From: Taxillus chinensis
Taxonomy: Eukaryota; Streptophyta; Magnoliopsida; Santalales; Loranthaceae
Length of the DNA: 64,000 bases
Direction of reading: 5' to 3'
Assembly: GCA_023512835.1 (NCBI GenBank)
Contig: CM042088.1
Span: 248,001 to 312,000, forward strand
The notes beneath the pieces were generated by a model that searched no databases, was not told where the DNA came from, and saw nothing but the letters and a program-made list of their open reading frames with translations. The translations under genes were made by a program, and so were the position numbers. Numbering within the stretch: the first letter of the stretch is position 1; every line of letters starts with the position of its first letter. Below, piece after piece: positions 22,379-33,217 of this stretch.

Positions 22379-22655
22379 CTCCATATGGACTCCAAATGCT
22401 CTCAAACTTCACCCCTAGCCTCCTTGCATCATTTAGAAGACAATTACACTTGCACGTGAATTGGACCCATATCACGTGCACCTCACATACATGTCCATTT
22501 GGCCTGAAACTTCTGTGGTAGATAGAGGACACCATTCTAAGCATCTTTCCTTTTGCACGTGAATTCATTGGAGTCCATTTACTAGGTCAAAATCTAGAAA
22601 AACTCTACTCCGGAGGTAAAACTGACTAACTCAAGGTACGGGTCCTTACATGTTT

Positions 22656-22814
22656 TCTATTAGATTTTAAATGTGATTCTTTGGAGTGTATAACTCTACC
22701 CCTGTCGTAGTGTTATACAGGTTCAGATTAGTCACCAACCCCCACGACTCCTGAGCGGGCGTAGGGAAGTCGCGTTCCTGGTTCTGTGGGTTTTCAGAAT
22801 TTGGGGGCGTGACA
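22656..22814 (+). repeat. Old solo LTR, right part
   Basis: Continues the LTR begun at 11957, which the chromovirus split. Ends GGGGGCGTGACA, followed by AGCTT (TSD, one mismatch to TGCTT at 11952-11956). Confidence 0.83.
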
Positions 22815-23020
22815 AGCTTGGATTCGATCCCCATAAACTTGGCATTTAAGGCACGTACGCACATGATTGATGCTATCCTTTTCCATGGTGACCCAATAGT
22901 AGCCCATCCTCAATAGGTGTATAATGTCCTCCGGAGGCTCAAAGTCTTCTACAACGTCAGCTTCCTCCGCCCCAAATACTGGTTGTTCCCAATCTCGATT
23001 ATGGTCAAACCTTAAGCAAC
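22815..23020 (-). pseudogene. Tat-I integrase zinc finger (5' part of integrase)
   Basis: The minus strand reads LLRMGYYWVTMEKDSINHVR then CLKCQVYGDRIQ, the end of the integrase zinc finger, matching Tat-II at about 33279-33370. The frame continues past the LTR insertion into APPSYLH at 11954, so the integrase was open here when the LTR landed. Upstream of LLRMGYYW the sequence (VFGAEEADVVEDFEPPEDII) is not recognisable RNase H. Confidence 0.82.
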
Positions 23021-23244
23021 TCGTTTCTTCTTTACTTAACAGATCCTTTTTAGCTTGATCGCACCTATTGGTAAAAGTTTGACTAGTTTAACAAAATATG
23101 ATGATGCACATGTCATGCAATGAAAGAAGATGCGTTTTTGGCAAAAAGTCTTATTCATAAATATTTTGAAAAGGTTACAACCATTGTTTGGAATTTGAAA
23201 ACATAATAAAAACAGAACATTCCCCAGCAAAGCTTCTTTGATCA
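23021..23244 (-). other. Tat-I spacer between gag-protease and integrase
   Basis: Only about 220 noncoding bases lie where Tat/Ogre elements should have RT and RNase H (normally over 1.5 kb). The start (ATGCACATGTCATGCAATGA) resembles 56222-56250 beside the Tat-III protease, so it belongs to the sequence after gag-protease. The RT/RNase H block has been deleted or was never present. Confidence 0.65.
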
Positions 23245-25629
23245 TTACTTGGCCGGGAGGTCCACAATGCTCCAATTGTTCAGCTGGTGCGCCGGATGTC
23301 CTTGGCATACTCGACCTATTTGTTCTTGCTCTCCACGGCTGGCTTTCAGCATGGCTATGGTGCATTCTTTCCTCTGATGGATAAAACCGACGCTCTGGAA
23401 TATAGCCCCGAGAGGTGGGAACATCATCCTTTGCTCTTGGAGAGGCCTCTTTTCTAGTCTGGCTAAGCGGGACTCCCTTCTTCTCGCGACTTCCCTTGAT
23501 TTGTCAGCTTTGGTAGGCTTATAGCTTAATCCATATGTTTCTCTAGTGCTTCGTATGACTAAGGGTTCCTTAATCCCTTGTGCTTGTGCACCCAGACCTT
23601 GACCTTCCTTATGCCCCAGTTTAAGCATGACTGCGGCAACCATCTTTGTAGCCTTTGGGAACGAGACTTCCGTATCCAGTGACTTTCTAGTGTTTGGGAC
23701 ATAGGCTGCATTAACCACTTCGAACAAACGGTAGGAGCATTCTAGTATGTCCTCATTACTTTCAATGTAAGGAACAGACACAGGCTTGGTGACCAGAATC
23801 TCTGTTTCTCCATATACACAAATGAGTTGGCCATTTACCACAAATTTGACCTTCTGATGTAGTGTCGATGGTACTGCCCCTGCCGAGTGAATCCATGGTC
23901 TTCCAAGCAAACAACTGTAACATGGAGCGATGTCCATCACCTGGAACTCAACCATAAACTCACTCGGGCCAATTTGCAAAGGGACATCTAGCGTACCCAC
24001 TACTTCTCGCTTTTCACTATCAAAAGCTCTTACAACCATATTAGTGAGACGCATGTGAGAGGAATCTATTGGCAATTGCTTCAGGATTTGGGTTGGCATG
24101 ATGTTTAGAGACGACCCATTGTCGATCAGCACACGGGAGATGATGTGATCCTTACATTTAACAGATATATGTAAGGCTTTAACGTGTCCACTACCTTCCG
24201 AAGGTAACTCATCTTCGCCAAAACTAAGGAAATTATCCACCACGATGTTGTTGACGAGATTATTCAGATTTTCTAAGGATATGGTCGAGGGGACATAGGC
24301 CTTGCTCAAAACCTTCATGAGGGCTTCTCTATGTAGAGTTGAATCCATAAGCAAAGACAACAAAGAGATACAAGCCGGCTGCCGACTGAGTTGGTCCACA
24401 ATGTTGTACTCGCTCTGCTTGAGGTATGTAAAAGCTTCCTGCTTATGGATGGTACTGTGGGAATTGCAGTGGTGGGGCTGATGCCACATAAGATGCCATC
24501 GGCTGCCCACCATAATATCCTTGCGTGATACACTGTCCAGATTGGGCCCCGAGGAGGCGAAGTCAAGTTTAGGTTGCCAAACTGCTTGTGCTTCTTCTTC
24601 TTTTTTGCGATTGGGTGGCGTAGACCTTCGAGGAGTCTCGCTTTTATTCCCGCCAAGCCTGCCTTCCCTGATGCCGCCCTCAATTCTTTCTCTTGAGGCG
24701 ACTAAATCGGCGAAGCCGCCTGATACATTCCCAACCAGCTTTTCATAGTAAACGCCCTTTAAGGTATTGATGAAAAGGGTAGTGAGCTCTCGTTCAGTCA
24801 ATGGGGGCTGAACGTCCATAGCTGCTTCTCTCCATCTTCGAGCATAAGTCTTGAAACTTTGTTTATCGGCTTTCTCAAATGACTGTAATACCAATCTGTC
24901 GAGTGGCAACTCCGTGACATGTTTGTATTGCGCTAAGAAGGTTGTAGCCAGGTCATTCCAAGTCCGAATACGACTGCCTTCTAACTGAATATACCACCGT
25001 AAAGGTCCACCGGCTAAGCTTTCTTGGAAGTATTGCATCAATAGTTTGTCATTGTTGGTATGTGCGGCCAACTTGCGGCAATACGTCGTCAAATGGCTCC
25101 TTGGACATTGGATACCATTGAACTTTTTGAAATCCGGCATTTTGAACTTCGGAGGTAGCACGACCCTAGGCACTAAGCATAAATCATAGGCATTGGTTGT
25201 CCCATAGCTCTCTGCCCCTTCAACAGCCTTTAGCCTCGCTTCTATTTGCTTCCAACTTGGTTGTTGGTGGGTTTCTTTAGGAACAGGTAAGTCCCTTGCT
25301 CCCATGGGGTTTTCTGAGATTGGGGTTCCTACGTTTGGTGGCATCGTTGGAACTCGGGGAGAACTACCCGGAACTAGGTTGGGTTGCACATAGGCTTGGG
25401 AATCTGCTTGAACTTGTACAAACCCTTGCGGCAGGTTTTGCGTTTGTCCTTGATTAGCTACTCCTTCTGCTGGGGCGGGTTCCCTTGTGGTTGCCACTTT
25501 AGTCAGTAGGTCCATCATGGCTTTCAACTGAAGCTGAACCTCGAGGATACTGCCCCCCATCTCTTGCTGAGCTTGTTCAAGTCCTGAAAGTTGGTCCTCC
25601 GTATGGTCTCCCATACCCTGGTCTGACAT
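23245..25629 (-). CDS. Tat-I gag-protease-G-patch polyprotein, open frame
   Basis: The start chosen is ATG at 25629 (MSDQGMGDHTEDQ), giving about 794 codons. The open frame extends to 25776 through a Lys run encoded by a T-homopolymer that is probably leader. Order: an N-terminal coiled region (SILEVQLQLKAMMDLLTKVA), a Pro/Gln-rich linker, the gag core (WNDLATTFLAQYKHVTELPL, KTYARRWREAAMDVQPPLTE), an aspartic protease with active site VLIDNGSSLNIMPTQIL (about 24108-24130) and YSCLLGRPWIHSAGAVPSTL, then a G-patch (LGHKEGQGLGAQAQGI, about 23560-23640). The DNGSS form plus a G-patch fits Tat/Ogre. No internal stop is present, which is unusual for an element without RT. It could still supply particles in trans. 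Confidence 0.9.
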   Translation of the reverse strand: MSDQGMGDHTEDQLSGLEQAQQEMGGSILEVQLQLKAMMDLLTKVATTREPAPAEGVANQGQTQNLPQGFVQVQADSQAYVQPNLVPGSSPRVPTMPPNVGTPISENPMGARDLPVPKETHQQPSWKQIEARLKAVEGAESYGTTNAYDLCLVPRVVLPPKFKMPDFKKFNGIQCPRSHLTTYCRKLAAHTNNDKLLMQYFQESLAGGPLRWYIQLEGSRIRTWNDLATTFLAQYKHVTELPLDRLVLQSFEKADKQSFKTYARRWREAAMDVQPPLTERELTTLFINTLKGVYYEKLVGNVSGGFADLVASRERIEGGIREGRLGGNKSETPRRSTPPNRKKEEEAQAVWQPKLDFASSGPNLDSVSRKDIMVGSRWHLMWHQPHHCNSHSTIHKQEAFTYLKQSEYNIVDQLSRQPACISLLSLLMDSTLHREALMKVLSKAYVPSTISLENLNNLVNNIVVDNFLSFGEDELPSEGSGHVKALHISVKCKDHIISRVLIDNGSSLNIMPTQILKQLPIDSSHMRLTNMVVRAFDSEKREVVGTLDVPLQIGPSEFMVEFQVMDIAPCYSCLLGRPWIHSAGAVPSTLHQKVKFVVNGQLICVYGETEILVTKPVSVPYIESNEDILECSYRLFEVVNAAYVPNTRKSLDTEVSFPKATKMVAAVMLKLGHKEGQGLGAQAQGIKEPLVIRSTRETYGLSYKPTKADKSREVARRRESRLARLEKRPLQEQRMMFPPLGAIFQSVGFIHQRKECTIAMLKASRGEQEQIGRVCQGHPAHQLNNWSIVDLPAK

Positions 25630-25942
25630 AGCTTCAGGTGCTTGATTACGGGTTAATCTCAGGTTGTAAGAATGCCCAATCTTGTTTGATCTGGAAATCG
25701 ATCCGTTAAGCTTCTTGTTGTTCTTTTTTTTTTTTTTTTTTGAACTTTTGTTCTTATCATGAATGCATGAATACATGTAATGAGTGCATGTAATGAATGG
25801 CTAATGGTGGGAACGGTGAAAAACAATTTATTGATTGATGAAACCAAATACATTATTGGTGGAAAGAAGGCTGAAGTACAACATCGATAGCCTTAATGCA
25901 TATGCTGCTATATAATTTGGAACAAGCCTTGATCATTTCAAA

Positions 25943-27355
25943 CTAATTTCCAATTCCGGATAATTCTTCTAACTGGTGGATTCTTTCGCCCAGCTTTCCA
26001 ATGATCTCGTCTTGTTTTTGAATTTTCTGCTGCAGGGACCTAAGTTCATTTTCCCTTTGAAGGAGCAGCAGTCTTGGATGTTGATAGGTCTCCGCATAGG
26101 CTATGTACTGTTGCCGCCATGGAAGGAATGATGGATGAACATCTGGGTAGTAAGAACTACTGCTGATTTTCCGTGGTGCTTGCCATGCTAGATACCCCCG
26201 GAAAGCTTTGCTTCGTGCCTCAAGGCCAATGTATGTGAAATCGAAGGTTTCTATCTCATGCAATACAGGAATGATCTGATGACCCCTGAGTTGTCTTCCT
26301 ACCTGAAAAGGAGCATACGTAGTTGCTCCCCACGGTCCGAGAAGTGGGATCCAATTATATGGCCCACAGCTGTAAATCATGTTAACTTTGGGCATCCATA
26401 GAGCATTCCACACAACTTGATCATCAGTTAAGGTTTGTAGCTCATCGATCCAGTCCTCCTCTGTTTCAGGTAACTCCCATTCATGTAGAATGAATTCAGG
26501 TAGTGCACTATGTGGTAATGCGGCTACCTCTTTGAGTTGTGCGTCCCTACTTGGGAAGTGACTTTTCAACCATGCGCAGAGGAGTGGAAGGCATCCTTTG
26601 AAATGACCCCGCCCCAAAATCCATACGTGTGATAATGATCTGATTGTCTCAGCGAGGATTGCAGGAATCGGATCGGCCCCTCCTAATGTTTGCATCACAA
26701 GTTCGCATACAAATCCATCAATGTAACCCAAGAACTTGGGAAATACAATTAACCCATAAATAGTTAGTGTGAACAAAGAGTAGAGTTCTATGCCTGATAC
26801 TTGAGATATTTTGTCTCTGATCACGGGCCATGGGATGACCTCAAGTCCACCCCTACGATGCATGATTTGGGCTACTTCCTCTTCTGTTATTCCTAGGAAT
26901 TGTGATAGGGTCTGTAAGCAGGAAACATGTATGGTTGGTAGAAAAACTTCTGAACCTTCATTGATTGGCCGTCCCAGGAGAGCTTGATAGTCTTCCACAA
27001 TAGGGGTCAAATCCTGTTCATTGAAGGTGAAACACTTCCGCCTTGGATCCCAGAAATGTACTATCGCCTTTAACATAGCCTCGTCGACGGGTACTCGTGT
27101 TAGATGTAACAAGTCCCCATACTTCTTAATGTAGGCAGCCTGTATATGGAAAGGCCATTATGCCCATATATTATCAAGTTCCTCCCGGTGGGCCGTTTGG
27201 ACACGCATCTAGACTTCAGCGGCCAGTATGGTTTGTTCGGTAAAGTCTCCTGAAAAGTCTCCAAAGTATTGTTGGATTTCTGAAGCTGCATGTGCGACCT
27301 CTATCACGTCTTCTTTGTCTTCACAGTTAGCTAGGAAATGATCAAAGCTTGCCAT
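25943..27355 (-). pseudogene. Tat-I ORF1 copy a (plant-mobile-domain-like protein)
   Basis: The start is MASFDHFLANCEDKEDVIEV at 27355. The frame has stops after ILAAEV and after LDNIWA, then stays open to 25943. The core AIVHFWDPRRKCFTFNEQDL followed by VEDYQALLGRPI resembles the plant mobile domain class (I recall this type being annotated as DUF7745, not checked). Later segments include YGLIVFPKFLGYIDGFVCEL and GPYNWIPLLGPWGATTYAPF. The C-terminus is a coiled coil (LLLLQRENELRSLQQKIQKQ). Tat/Ogre elements have an ORF1 of unknown function upstream of gag. This one is homologous along its length to copy b. Confidence 0.75.
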
Positions 27356-27659
27356 GCTTCCTATAATGAATGTTAAGGTTTGTGCACATGAGATGGGAAA
27401 ACAAATAAGGACGCATTTTATTGATGCAAATAGGACAGAATCGTCCGTGCGTACAAATATATGACACAAGTTGTTCAGATGCAAATGCAACTATATGATG
27501 CAAAACAAGCTTTGGGTTTCCTTAGAGAGGCGATCCCGCTTAATGCCTTCTTTTCCTTGAAGAGCTTAATGCATTACTAGATTCTTCTTTCTTCCTGGTC
27601 AAAATAATACCAACAAGTTCTTTCTGCCGTAGGAGGTGCACCGCCTCTAATTTTTCCCG

Positions 27660-28390
27660 CTAAGAAACATAGGATGGAACAACATGGGGATAATAAGAAA
27701 AGAAGCTGATTTTCCTAGGTTGTAACGCTGCGTTGAACATCCGAGTGGCGACTGATTCTCCTCTTCTAATGCCATGGTTGATATCACACTTTTCCATTCC
27801 ATAGAGAACCGGGACAATTTGATTGTTTCCCAACTGCCTTGCCACTTGAAGAGGGGCATAAGTAGTTCCGCCCCACGGTCCAAGAAGTGGGACCCAGTTA
27901 TACCTTCCGCAGCTGTATATCATGTGTTCCCTTGGCATCCAGGGTGCGACCCAAATAACATTTGCCTCGCTCAGATGATTCAGCAGCTCTGTCCACCCGT
28001 TGAGATTCTTGGGTAAGAGCCAGGAGCTTCTTAGAATATCCAACATGACGGTAGGAGGCCATGAGTAAACAGCCCTGAATCGCGGAACAGCACAGTGGAG
28101 ATGGCTTTTGAGCCAAGTGCACAAAAGAGGGAGGCACCCCATGAAGCGACCACTTCCCATAGTCCAGATAAATGATAGAGATCTGATGGTTTCAACGAGT
28201 ATGGCCAGAATGGGTTCAGCACCGCCAATTACTTGTGCCACCAGCTCGAAACCGGTCCCGTCAATGTAGCCGGTCACTCGTGGAAAGACCACTAACCCGT
28301 AAATAGCAAGGGTGATGAGTGAATGGACCTTATCCTCATTTGCACCTTCTAGCTGGCCTTTGATAAATTCCCACGGAAAGACTTCTTTTC
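27660..28390 (-). pseudogene. Tat-I ORF1 copy b, 3' part
   Basis: Continues the gene begun at 30697 after the solo LTR at 28391. Removing the LTR and one TSD copy restores the frame (DGK to EVFPWEF). It reads HSLITLAIYGLVVFPRVTGY, LCTWLKSHLHCAVPRFRAVY and GRYNWVPLLGPWGGTTYAPL and ends PHVVPSYVS. It lacks the C-terminal coiled coil of copy a. About 300 noncoding bases (27356-27659) separate it from copy a. Confidence 0.75.
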
Positions 28391-30181
28391 TGTCACGCCC
28401 CGGATTTCCAACCCGAGGAAACCGGTACGTGACTCCCCATTCACCCACACGGAGGGCAATGGGGTTGGATTACTGGATGCCACACAAGCAAGTCTGACAA
28501 TTACAATAAATCAAATAAGCCACATCTTTATTTAATTCCAAAACATCAAAGGTTCACAAAACAACCAAGTCCCTGATTACAGTTCAATCCCTTAGTACAT
28601 TCCCCTCCCTGGGGTTACATAAATCATAAAAGTACATTACTGAAATGAACAATAAAGTGGAGAGGGTCTTCCACCTTGGTGTATCCACCTAACGCCTGTA
28701 AGTCCCTGGAAAAAAAACAACAAACACAGTAGGAGGGGTGAGCAACCACAGCTCAGTAGGGATCATGTCTCCCCAACCCATCCCATGTTCCTAGCATCTA
28801 CATGCCATGTGTACAAGTGCAGTGTTGTGTACAATGATTTCAACAGACATAATAACAACCACATCAACAATTCACAATCTTCCACTGCCACACCGGCTAA
28901 CACTTTAACCACAAGTGATTTAACCGCCTCTTCAGGCCAAGTTATTTAACCGCCTCTTCAGGCCAAGTGATTTAACCGCCTCTTCAGGCCAAGTGATTTA
29001 ACCGCCTCTTCAGGCCCCTGGTTTAACCGCCTCTCAGGCAAAGTTATTTAACCGCCTCTTCAGGCCAGGATACCACAATCAAGCACACAACACACATGGT
29101 CACTCAAGCATACAACCAAACACTTGGTGTGCACCCGTTCACAAGCGCACAAACCCAACCATTCAGGCCATAGAGCAAACATCCAGGCATACATACATAC
29201 ACTAAACCACAAGTCCAGTCACACGGACATATTACCAACCACTTAATAGGCATATACACACAGCTAAGTTCACACAGGCATTTCATCAAACATGTAGCAG
29301 GCATGTCATACAGGCATTTTATCAAACACTTTTCATGCATCACACAAACACCGAAACACCAAAATCGCCATTGAAGGCCAACATTCATATAGGAGGTCAC
29401 ACCTATATGAATTTACATATAAATAATATAACGAGATATAACTCATATTCTCGCCCTAGGACCCTAGGACAGAGGAGGACTTAGGAAGAACGGAATCCCT
29501 ACCTTACAATAGATCTTCCTTGCTCCCGCGCTAAACGCCGTCCTCCCCACGCGAGATGCTCCAGCGGCGACCAAAGAACTCCCCTTCCTTCTCTCTCTCT
29601 AGCTCTCTCTCTCTCTACGACGGTGCAGCAGTGAAGAGAACCCTAAACCTAAAACAGAGGGCTTCTCCTCCTTATATAGACAACACAACATCAAAACGAC
29701 GTAGTTTTGATTAAGTGAATCCCAAGGCATCAAAACGACGTAGTTTTGATCACACAAGTTAGCACCTTTCCGCACCCATATAGGCCAAAATACTCAGAAT
29801 TTCAACATGGTCCTTTGGAGAAAGTTCATTAGAATGACAAAACCAAGGGAACCATGCAAAAATATGCCTGCACGCCAATTTGCACGTGAATTCCCCAATT
29901 CACGTGCAACTCCATATGCACTCCAAATGCTCTCAAACTTCACCCCTAGCCTCCTTGCATCATTTAGAAGACAACCACACTTGCACGTGAATTGGACCCA
30001 TATCACGTGCACCTCACATACATGTCCATTTGGCCTGAAACTTCTGTGGTAGATAGAGGACACCATTCTAAGCATCTTTCCTTTTGCACGTGAATTCATT
30101 GGAGTCCATTTACTAGGTCAAAATCTAGAAAAACTCTACTCAGGAGGCAAAACTGACTAACTCAAGGTATGGGTCCTTACA
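28391..30181 (-). repeat. Solo LTR, chromovirus family, TSD TTTTC
   Basis: 1791 bp, TGTCACGCCCC...GGTCCTTACA, flanked by TTTTC at 28386-28390 and 30182-30186. No internal sequence remains, so the element was lost by LTR-LTR recombination. It carries the tandem repeat array (28913-29070), hairpin (29383-29412) and twin palindromes (29690-29711 and 29729-29750) beside a TATATAAGG box. It sits inside Tat-I ORF1 copy b. Confidence 0.96.
29383..29412 (-). other. Conserved LTR hairpin, copy 3
   Basis: Stem ATTCATATAGG / CCTATATGAAT, identical to copies 1 and 2. Confidence 0.8.
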
Positions 30182-30697
30182 TTTTCCATCCAACCTGATC
30201 ACGAGGTCAATAATCCTTTTGTCTTTGCCTAAACATTTGAAACCCATGAAATGTCCTAACCCCCGCCTGCAAGACTTTTGTGGGTTAGGTTGGAAAACAA
30301 TGTCATCTTTTTCAAAGGAGATGCAGAGGATTCTTCGATACTCCTCCAAAGTTGGCACCAGGTCAATGTCATTAAAGGTGAAGCACCTCTGTCTCGGATC
30401 CCAGAAATGAATCGCTGCTTTGATCATGTCCTCATCGACAGGGAGTTGCAATAGGTGCAAGAGATCACCGAATTGTTGGATGTAAGCTACGTGCCTCACG
30501 CTGGGCCATTCACTCCACACGGCTCGGAGGTCTTCGAGGAGTTCGACCCGAGTGTCCATGACGATCTGATCAGCCATGGAGTATGGCTTGGGTGAGAAGT
30601 CTCCCAGTTGTCGCTGGATCTGAATGGAGGCGTGCTCCACTTCTTCCACATCTTCAGGATCTCTGATGCCCCTCAAATGGTTCCCAAAACATGCCAT
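30182..30697 (-). pseudogene. Tat-I ORF1 copy b, 5' part
   Basis: The start is MACFGNHLRGIRDPEDVEEV at 30697. It aligns with copy a over EHASIQIQRQLGDFS, YIQQFGDLLHLLQLPVDEDM and AAIHFWDPRQRCFTFNDIDL plus VPTLEEYRRIL. The copies have diverged considerably, but the motif order is the same. The frame is open up to the LTR insertion, so this copy was intact until then. The function of ORF1 in Tat elements is unknown. Confidence 0.78.
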
Positions 30698-31206
30698 ATC
30701 TCCTATGTGTATGCATGGGATGACATGATATGCATATGATAAGCAAAATGAGTGTGGGTTAGGGTAAATCAAAGCAAAATGTGGTAAAAGCGTGCTAGTT
30801 GACAAACAAGGTGTAAGCAAGGTCACAACAATGTTAGAGCACACACATGCAGGTCAAGACCCCTGATGGGCATCTACATCTACACATATCTTATTCATAG
30901 GTTCCCAAACTATCTCATGAGAGAAGCTCCATACCCCTAGAGGCATTAACGGAGGGGGCCCTCAAAAAGGACCCCGCTTGGGTGAGGAGTTCAGGTACCT
31001 TACGTGAGATAGAACCCACGGGGCATCCTTATTAAGCCTCGCTAATCCTAGGTAAACAGTAGAAAACCCGGGTATAGGGTTAGAGGGAGAGAGAAATGCA
31101 TGTATGCACAAACAATGCAGTCTATACAAGAAATGAAGAGGACATAAGGGAAATAAACAAGCCGACACTCGACAAACAAAAGACCATGGCTAGACTCTCT
31201 CAAATG
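30698..31206 (-). other. Tat-I 5' leader
   Basis: About 510 bases between the primer binding site and the ORF1 start. No gene recognised. It contains a purine-rich stretch and short frames only. Confidence 0.65.
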
Positions 31207-31224
31207 TCCCCAGCAGAATCGCCA
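31207..31224 (-). other. Primer binding site of Tat-I (tRNA-Arg type)
   Basis: The minus strand reads TGGCGATTCTGCTGGGGA two bases from the LTR end. I recall this sequence type as the tRNA-Arg site of Tat/Ogre elements. Confidence 0.8.
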
Positions 31225-31226
31225 GC

Positions 31227-33217
31227 TGTCATCACCCGGTGTCGTCCAGGCTCGTGACTGGCTTGAGATTACTCCTTTGGATGGAGATTTGGTCATTGAG
31301 CCATTATTTCCATAGCTCACACAGAACCAAAAAGAGAGATAGAAAGACAGAGTCGCCACCAAACAAAGATGTAGGTGTGTTTGGCCACCTAGGAGGGTCT
31401 ATGGTTCCAGAGAATAGGTTCGGGAGTCGGTTACATGTGGGGAAGGAAGAAAAGCTCTTGCACCCCCACAACGCCCAAAATTGGTACCTAGTCTTTGTCT
31501 ATGGGTGTTTGCTTGTTTTACTTTTCCTTTCTTCTTTTTTATTTCATTGCAGAAACTGTGGTGGTTTTGATTAGAAACAGGATGTTATTCTTTTATTTTA
31601 TCGAGGAAAACAGAAAGAAAGCCAGTGGCATGAAGAGCACAGCAAGGAGCTCGGATTCATTACCACAGTTAATGTTGGCCAGGTGGTGAAGACATAAGCA
31701 ATAGGGCTTATCATACTGCCACAGAAGCCTGGATTTGTTTAAAAGAATTTGAGGTTTTACCTCAAAAACGAAAAGGTAGGGCCTGATGTCGTGAAGAGCA
31801 TACTGTGAAGCTCAGATTCACTACCAGACACATTATTGGCCAAGTGGCGAGGATATGAGCATAAAAGCTCAATCCCATGGCCACCGGGCCTTTGAAAACG
31901 TTTTTGTGTATTCTTGAATAAAAAAGGGAAATTTTTGATATAGTTTATGATGAAAAACGTGAGAGAGAAGGGAATAAAAAACCTAGAAATCGAAGCCGAT
32001 GTTCCTGCTAGTGCCTTATTCCTTCTTTTGAAGGCTTGGAGAGTGCAAGGACAAAACCCAGCAAGGGGAATGCTTGATATCCTTTTCAGCTTCAGCCAAC
32101 AAGAATTTATTCCAAGAACAGCACCATGCTTCCTTCTTTTCAGAAATGGGAACCCAGAATTTGCAAGCTGCTTTTTTCGGGATCTCACCCGCCGAATCCT
32201 TGAACTCCTTGTTGAACTCTCTATGTGGCTAGAGGTTAGTCTCAAATATGGGTGATCCCCCCTTTTTTGGTTGAACAAGTGACCGTTTTATAGAGGTTTT
32301 TTGGAAGGGACAGATGGCCGCTTGGAATTTGGAGAATTAAATGACATGATTTTTGGAGTTCCCATGCATCAATAATGAGCCCCAAGAACAACATATGCAT
32401 TTACGAGGTGAAAAACGAGTTCCCAGGCATTGAATAATGCATTTCCGAGAGTCCCAGTATTTAAACACGTGTTTTGAGCTGTTTGAAATGCAATCTCGAG
32501 AAATACAGTGCTTTACTCACTATGCACTTAAAAGAGAAGTGAAACAGCGTCGTTTTGGAGTTCCAGCCGAAGGAGCTGTAGGGCTGCGAGGTTTCGAGGC
32601 AAGACTTCAAGGCTGATCTCCGAGGCTATGGCTACGAGCCTACGAAGCTATGAGGCTACGAGGCTGCGCTGCGAGGTTGCACTATACAGCTGCGGCTACG
32701 AGGCTATGAGGCTACGAGGCTGCAGCTACAAGGCTGCAGCTACGAGGCTACGAGACTACGAGGCTGCGGCTATGAAGTTGTGACTACGAGGTTGCGACTA
32801 CGAGGCTACGACTATGAGGCTGCGACTACGAGGCTCGTAGTTTTTTTTTAAATTACCTTTTTGCCCCCACCAAAAATGCAAAATGTGGTGCCTTGGGGGG
32901 ATGACTTGGGAGGACCCGGATTTGCTTAAATTGACGTCTCGGAGAATTTCGCATGGTTACATTTTCGGGCAGTTTTATCAGGGGCGTTGACCATTTTTTT
33001 GCAAGTTTGACTTTTCATGCCCAAAACCATTTTGGTCATAACTTTCTCGTTTCAAGTCAGATTTGGGTACGGTCAAGTGCGTTAGTCTCCAAATTTCATC
33101 CTCTATCTCTTAGTACTAACCTTGGGGCACTTTGAGGTTTCTTGGACATGGCTCTCATTCTTGGGCTTCTCTGCTGAGTTCGATTGCGATCTGGCTCGAT
33201 CAAAATGGGGTCCAACA
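31227..33217 (-). repeat. Tat-I 5' LTR
   Basis: 1991 bp, plus strand TGTCATCACCCGG to GGGGTCCAACA. It shares both ends and a block near 31349-31475 (agagtcgccacc, then a ggttacatgtggggaagg-like run) with the other Tat LTRs (35703, 50252, 56739), but the middle differs. A minisatellite of GGCTACGAGGCT-like units lies at 32572-32840. The right flank AAGTG (33218-33222) is the junction with Tat-II. Confidence 0.87.
32572..32840. repeat. Intra-LTR minisatellite (ctacgaggctgcg units)
   Basis: About 20 short units of the type GGCTACGAGGCTGCG with point changes. Replaces the GACTC array of Copia LTRs and the TTCGAGGC array of other Tat LTRs. Confidence 0.85.

Larger units (their letters stand above)
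13734..22650 (-). mobile_element. Full-length Tekay-like chromovirus with two LTRs and TSD TGTTT
   Basis: LTRs at 13734-15420 and 20962-22650 are nearly identical. TGTTT flanks both ends (13729-13733 and 22651-22655). A primer binding site (20947-20958) and a polypurine tract (15421-15434) fix the minus orientation. The interior encodes gag, protease, RT, RNase H, integrase and a chromodomain-like tail in gypsy order. It is inserted in the old solo LTR that itself sits in Tat-I's integrase. Despite the young LTRs, the coding region shows many frameshifts. Confidence 0.97.
20962..22650 (-). repeat. Chromovirus 5' LTR
   Basis: 1689 bp, TGTCACGCCCC...GGTCCTTACA on the plus strand, flanked at right by TSD TGTTT. 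It is nearly identical to the LTR at 13734. It carries the tandem repeat array (21446-21575), hairpin (21845-21874), TATA box, twin palindromes, and a G-box inverted repeat in U3 near 22351-22378. Confidence 0.97.
10728..33217 (-). mobile_element. Tat-I: Tat/Ogre-like Ty3/gypsy element lacking reverse transcriptase, interrupted by later insertions
   Basis: From right to left on the minus strand: a 5' LTR (31227-33217), a tRNA-Arg-type primer binding site, two ORF1 genes, gag-protease-G-patch, integrase, and 3' noncoding sequence where Copia-1 is inserted. The protease DNGSS signature, the G-patch and ORF1 upstream of gag point to the Tat/Ogre lineage. No RT or RNase H is seen between the gag-protease stop (23245) and the integrase zinc finger (about 22990), so the element is a deletion derivative. 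It abuts Tat-II at 33218, and AAGTG there is one half of the expected TSD. The other end is not visible. Confidence 0.85.

Noticed and set aside
31207..31224. tRNA-Arg gene
   Set aside because: Only 18 bases matching a tRNA 3' end, adjacent to an LTR. It is a primer binding site. No cloverleaf could be folded around it. The same applies to the Met-type sites.
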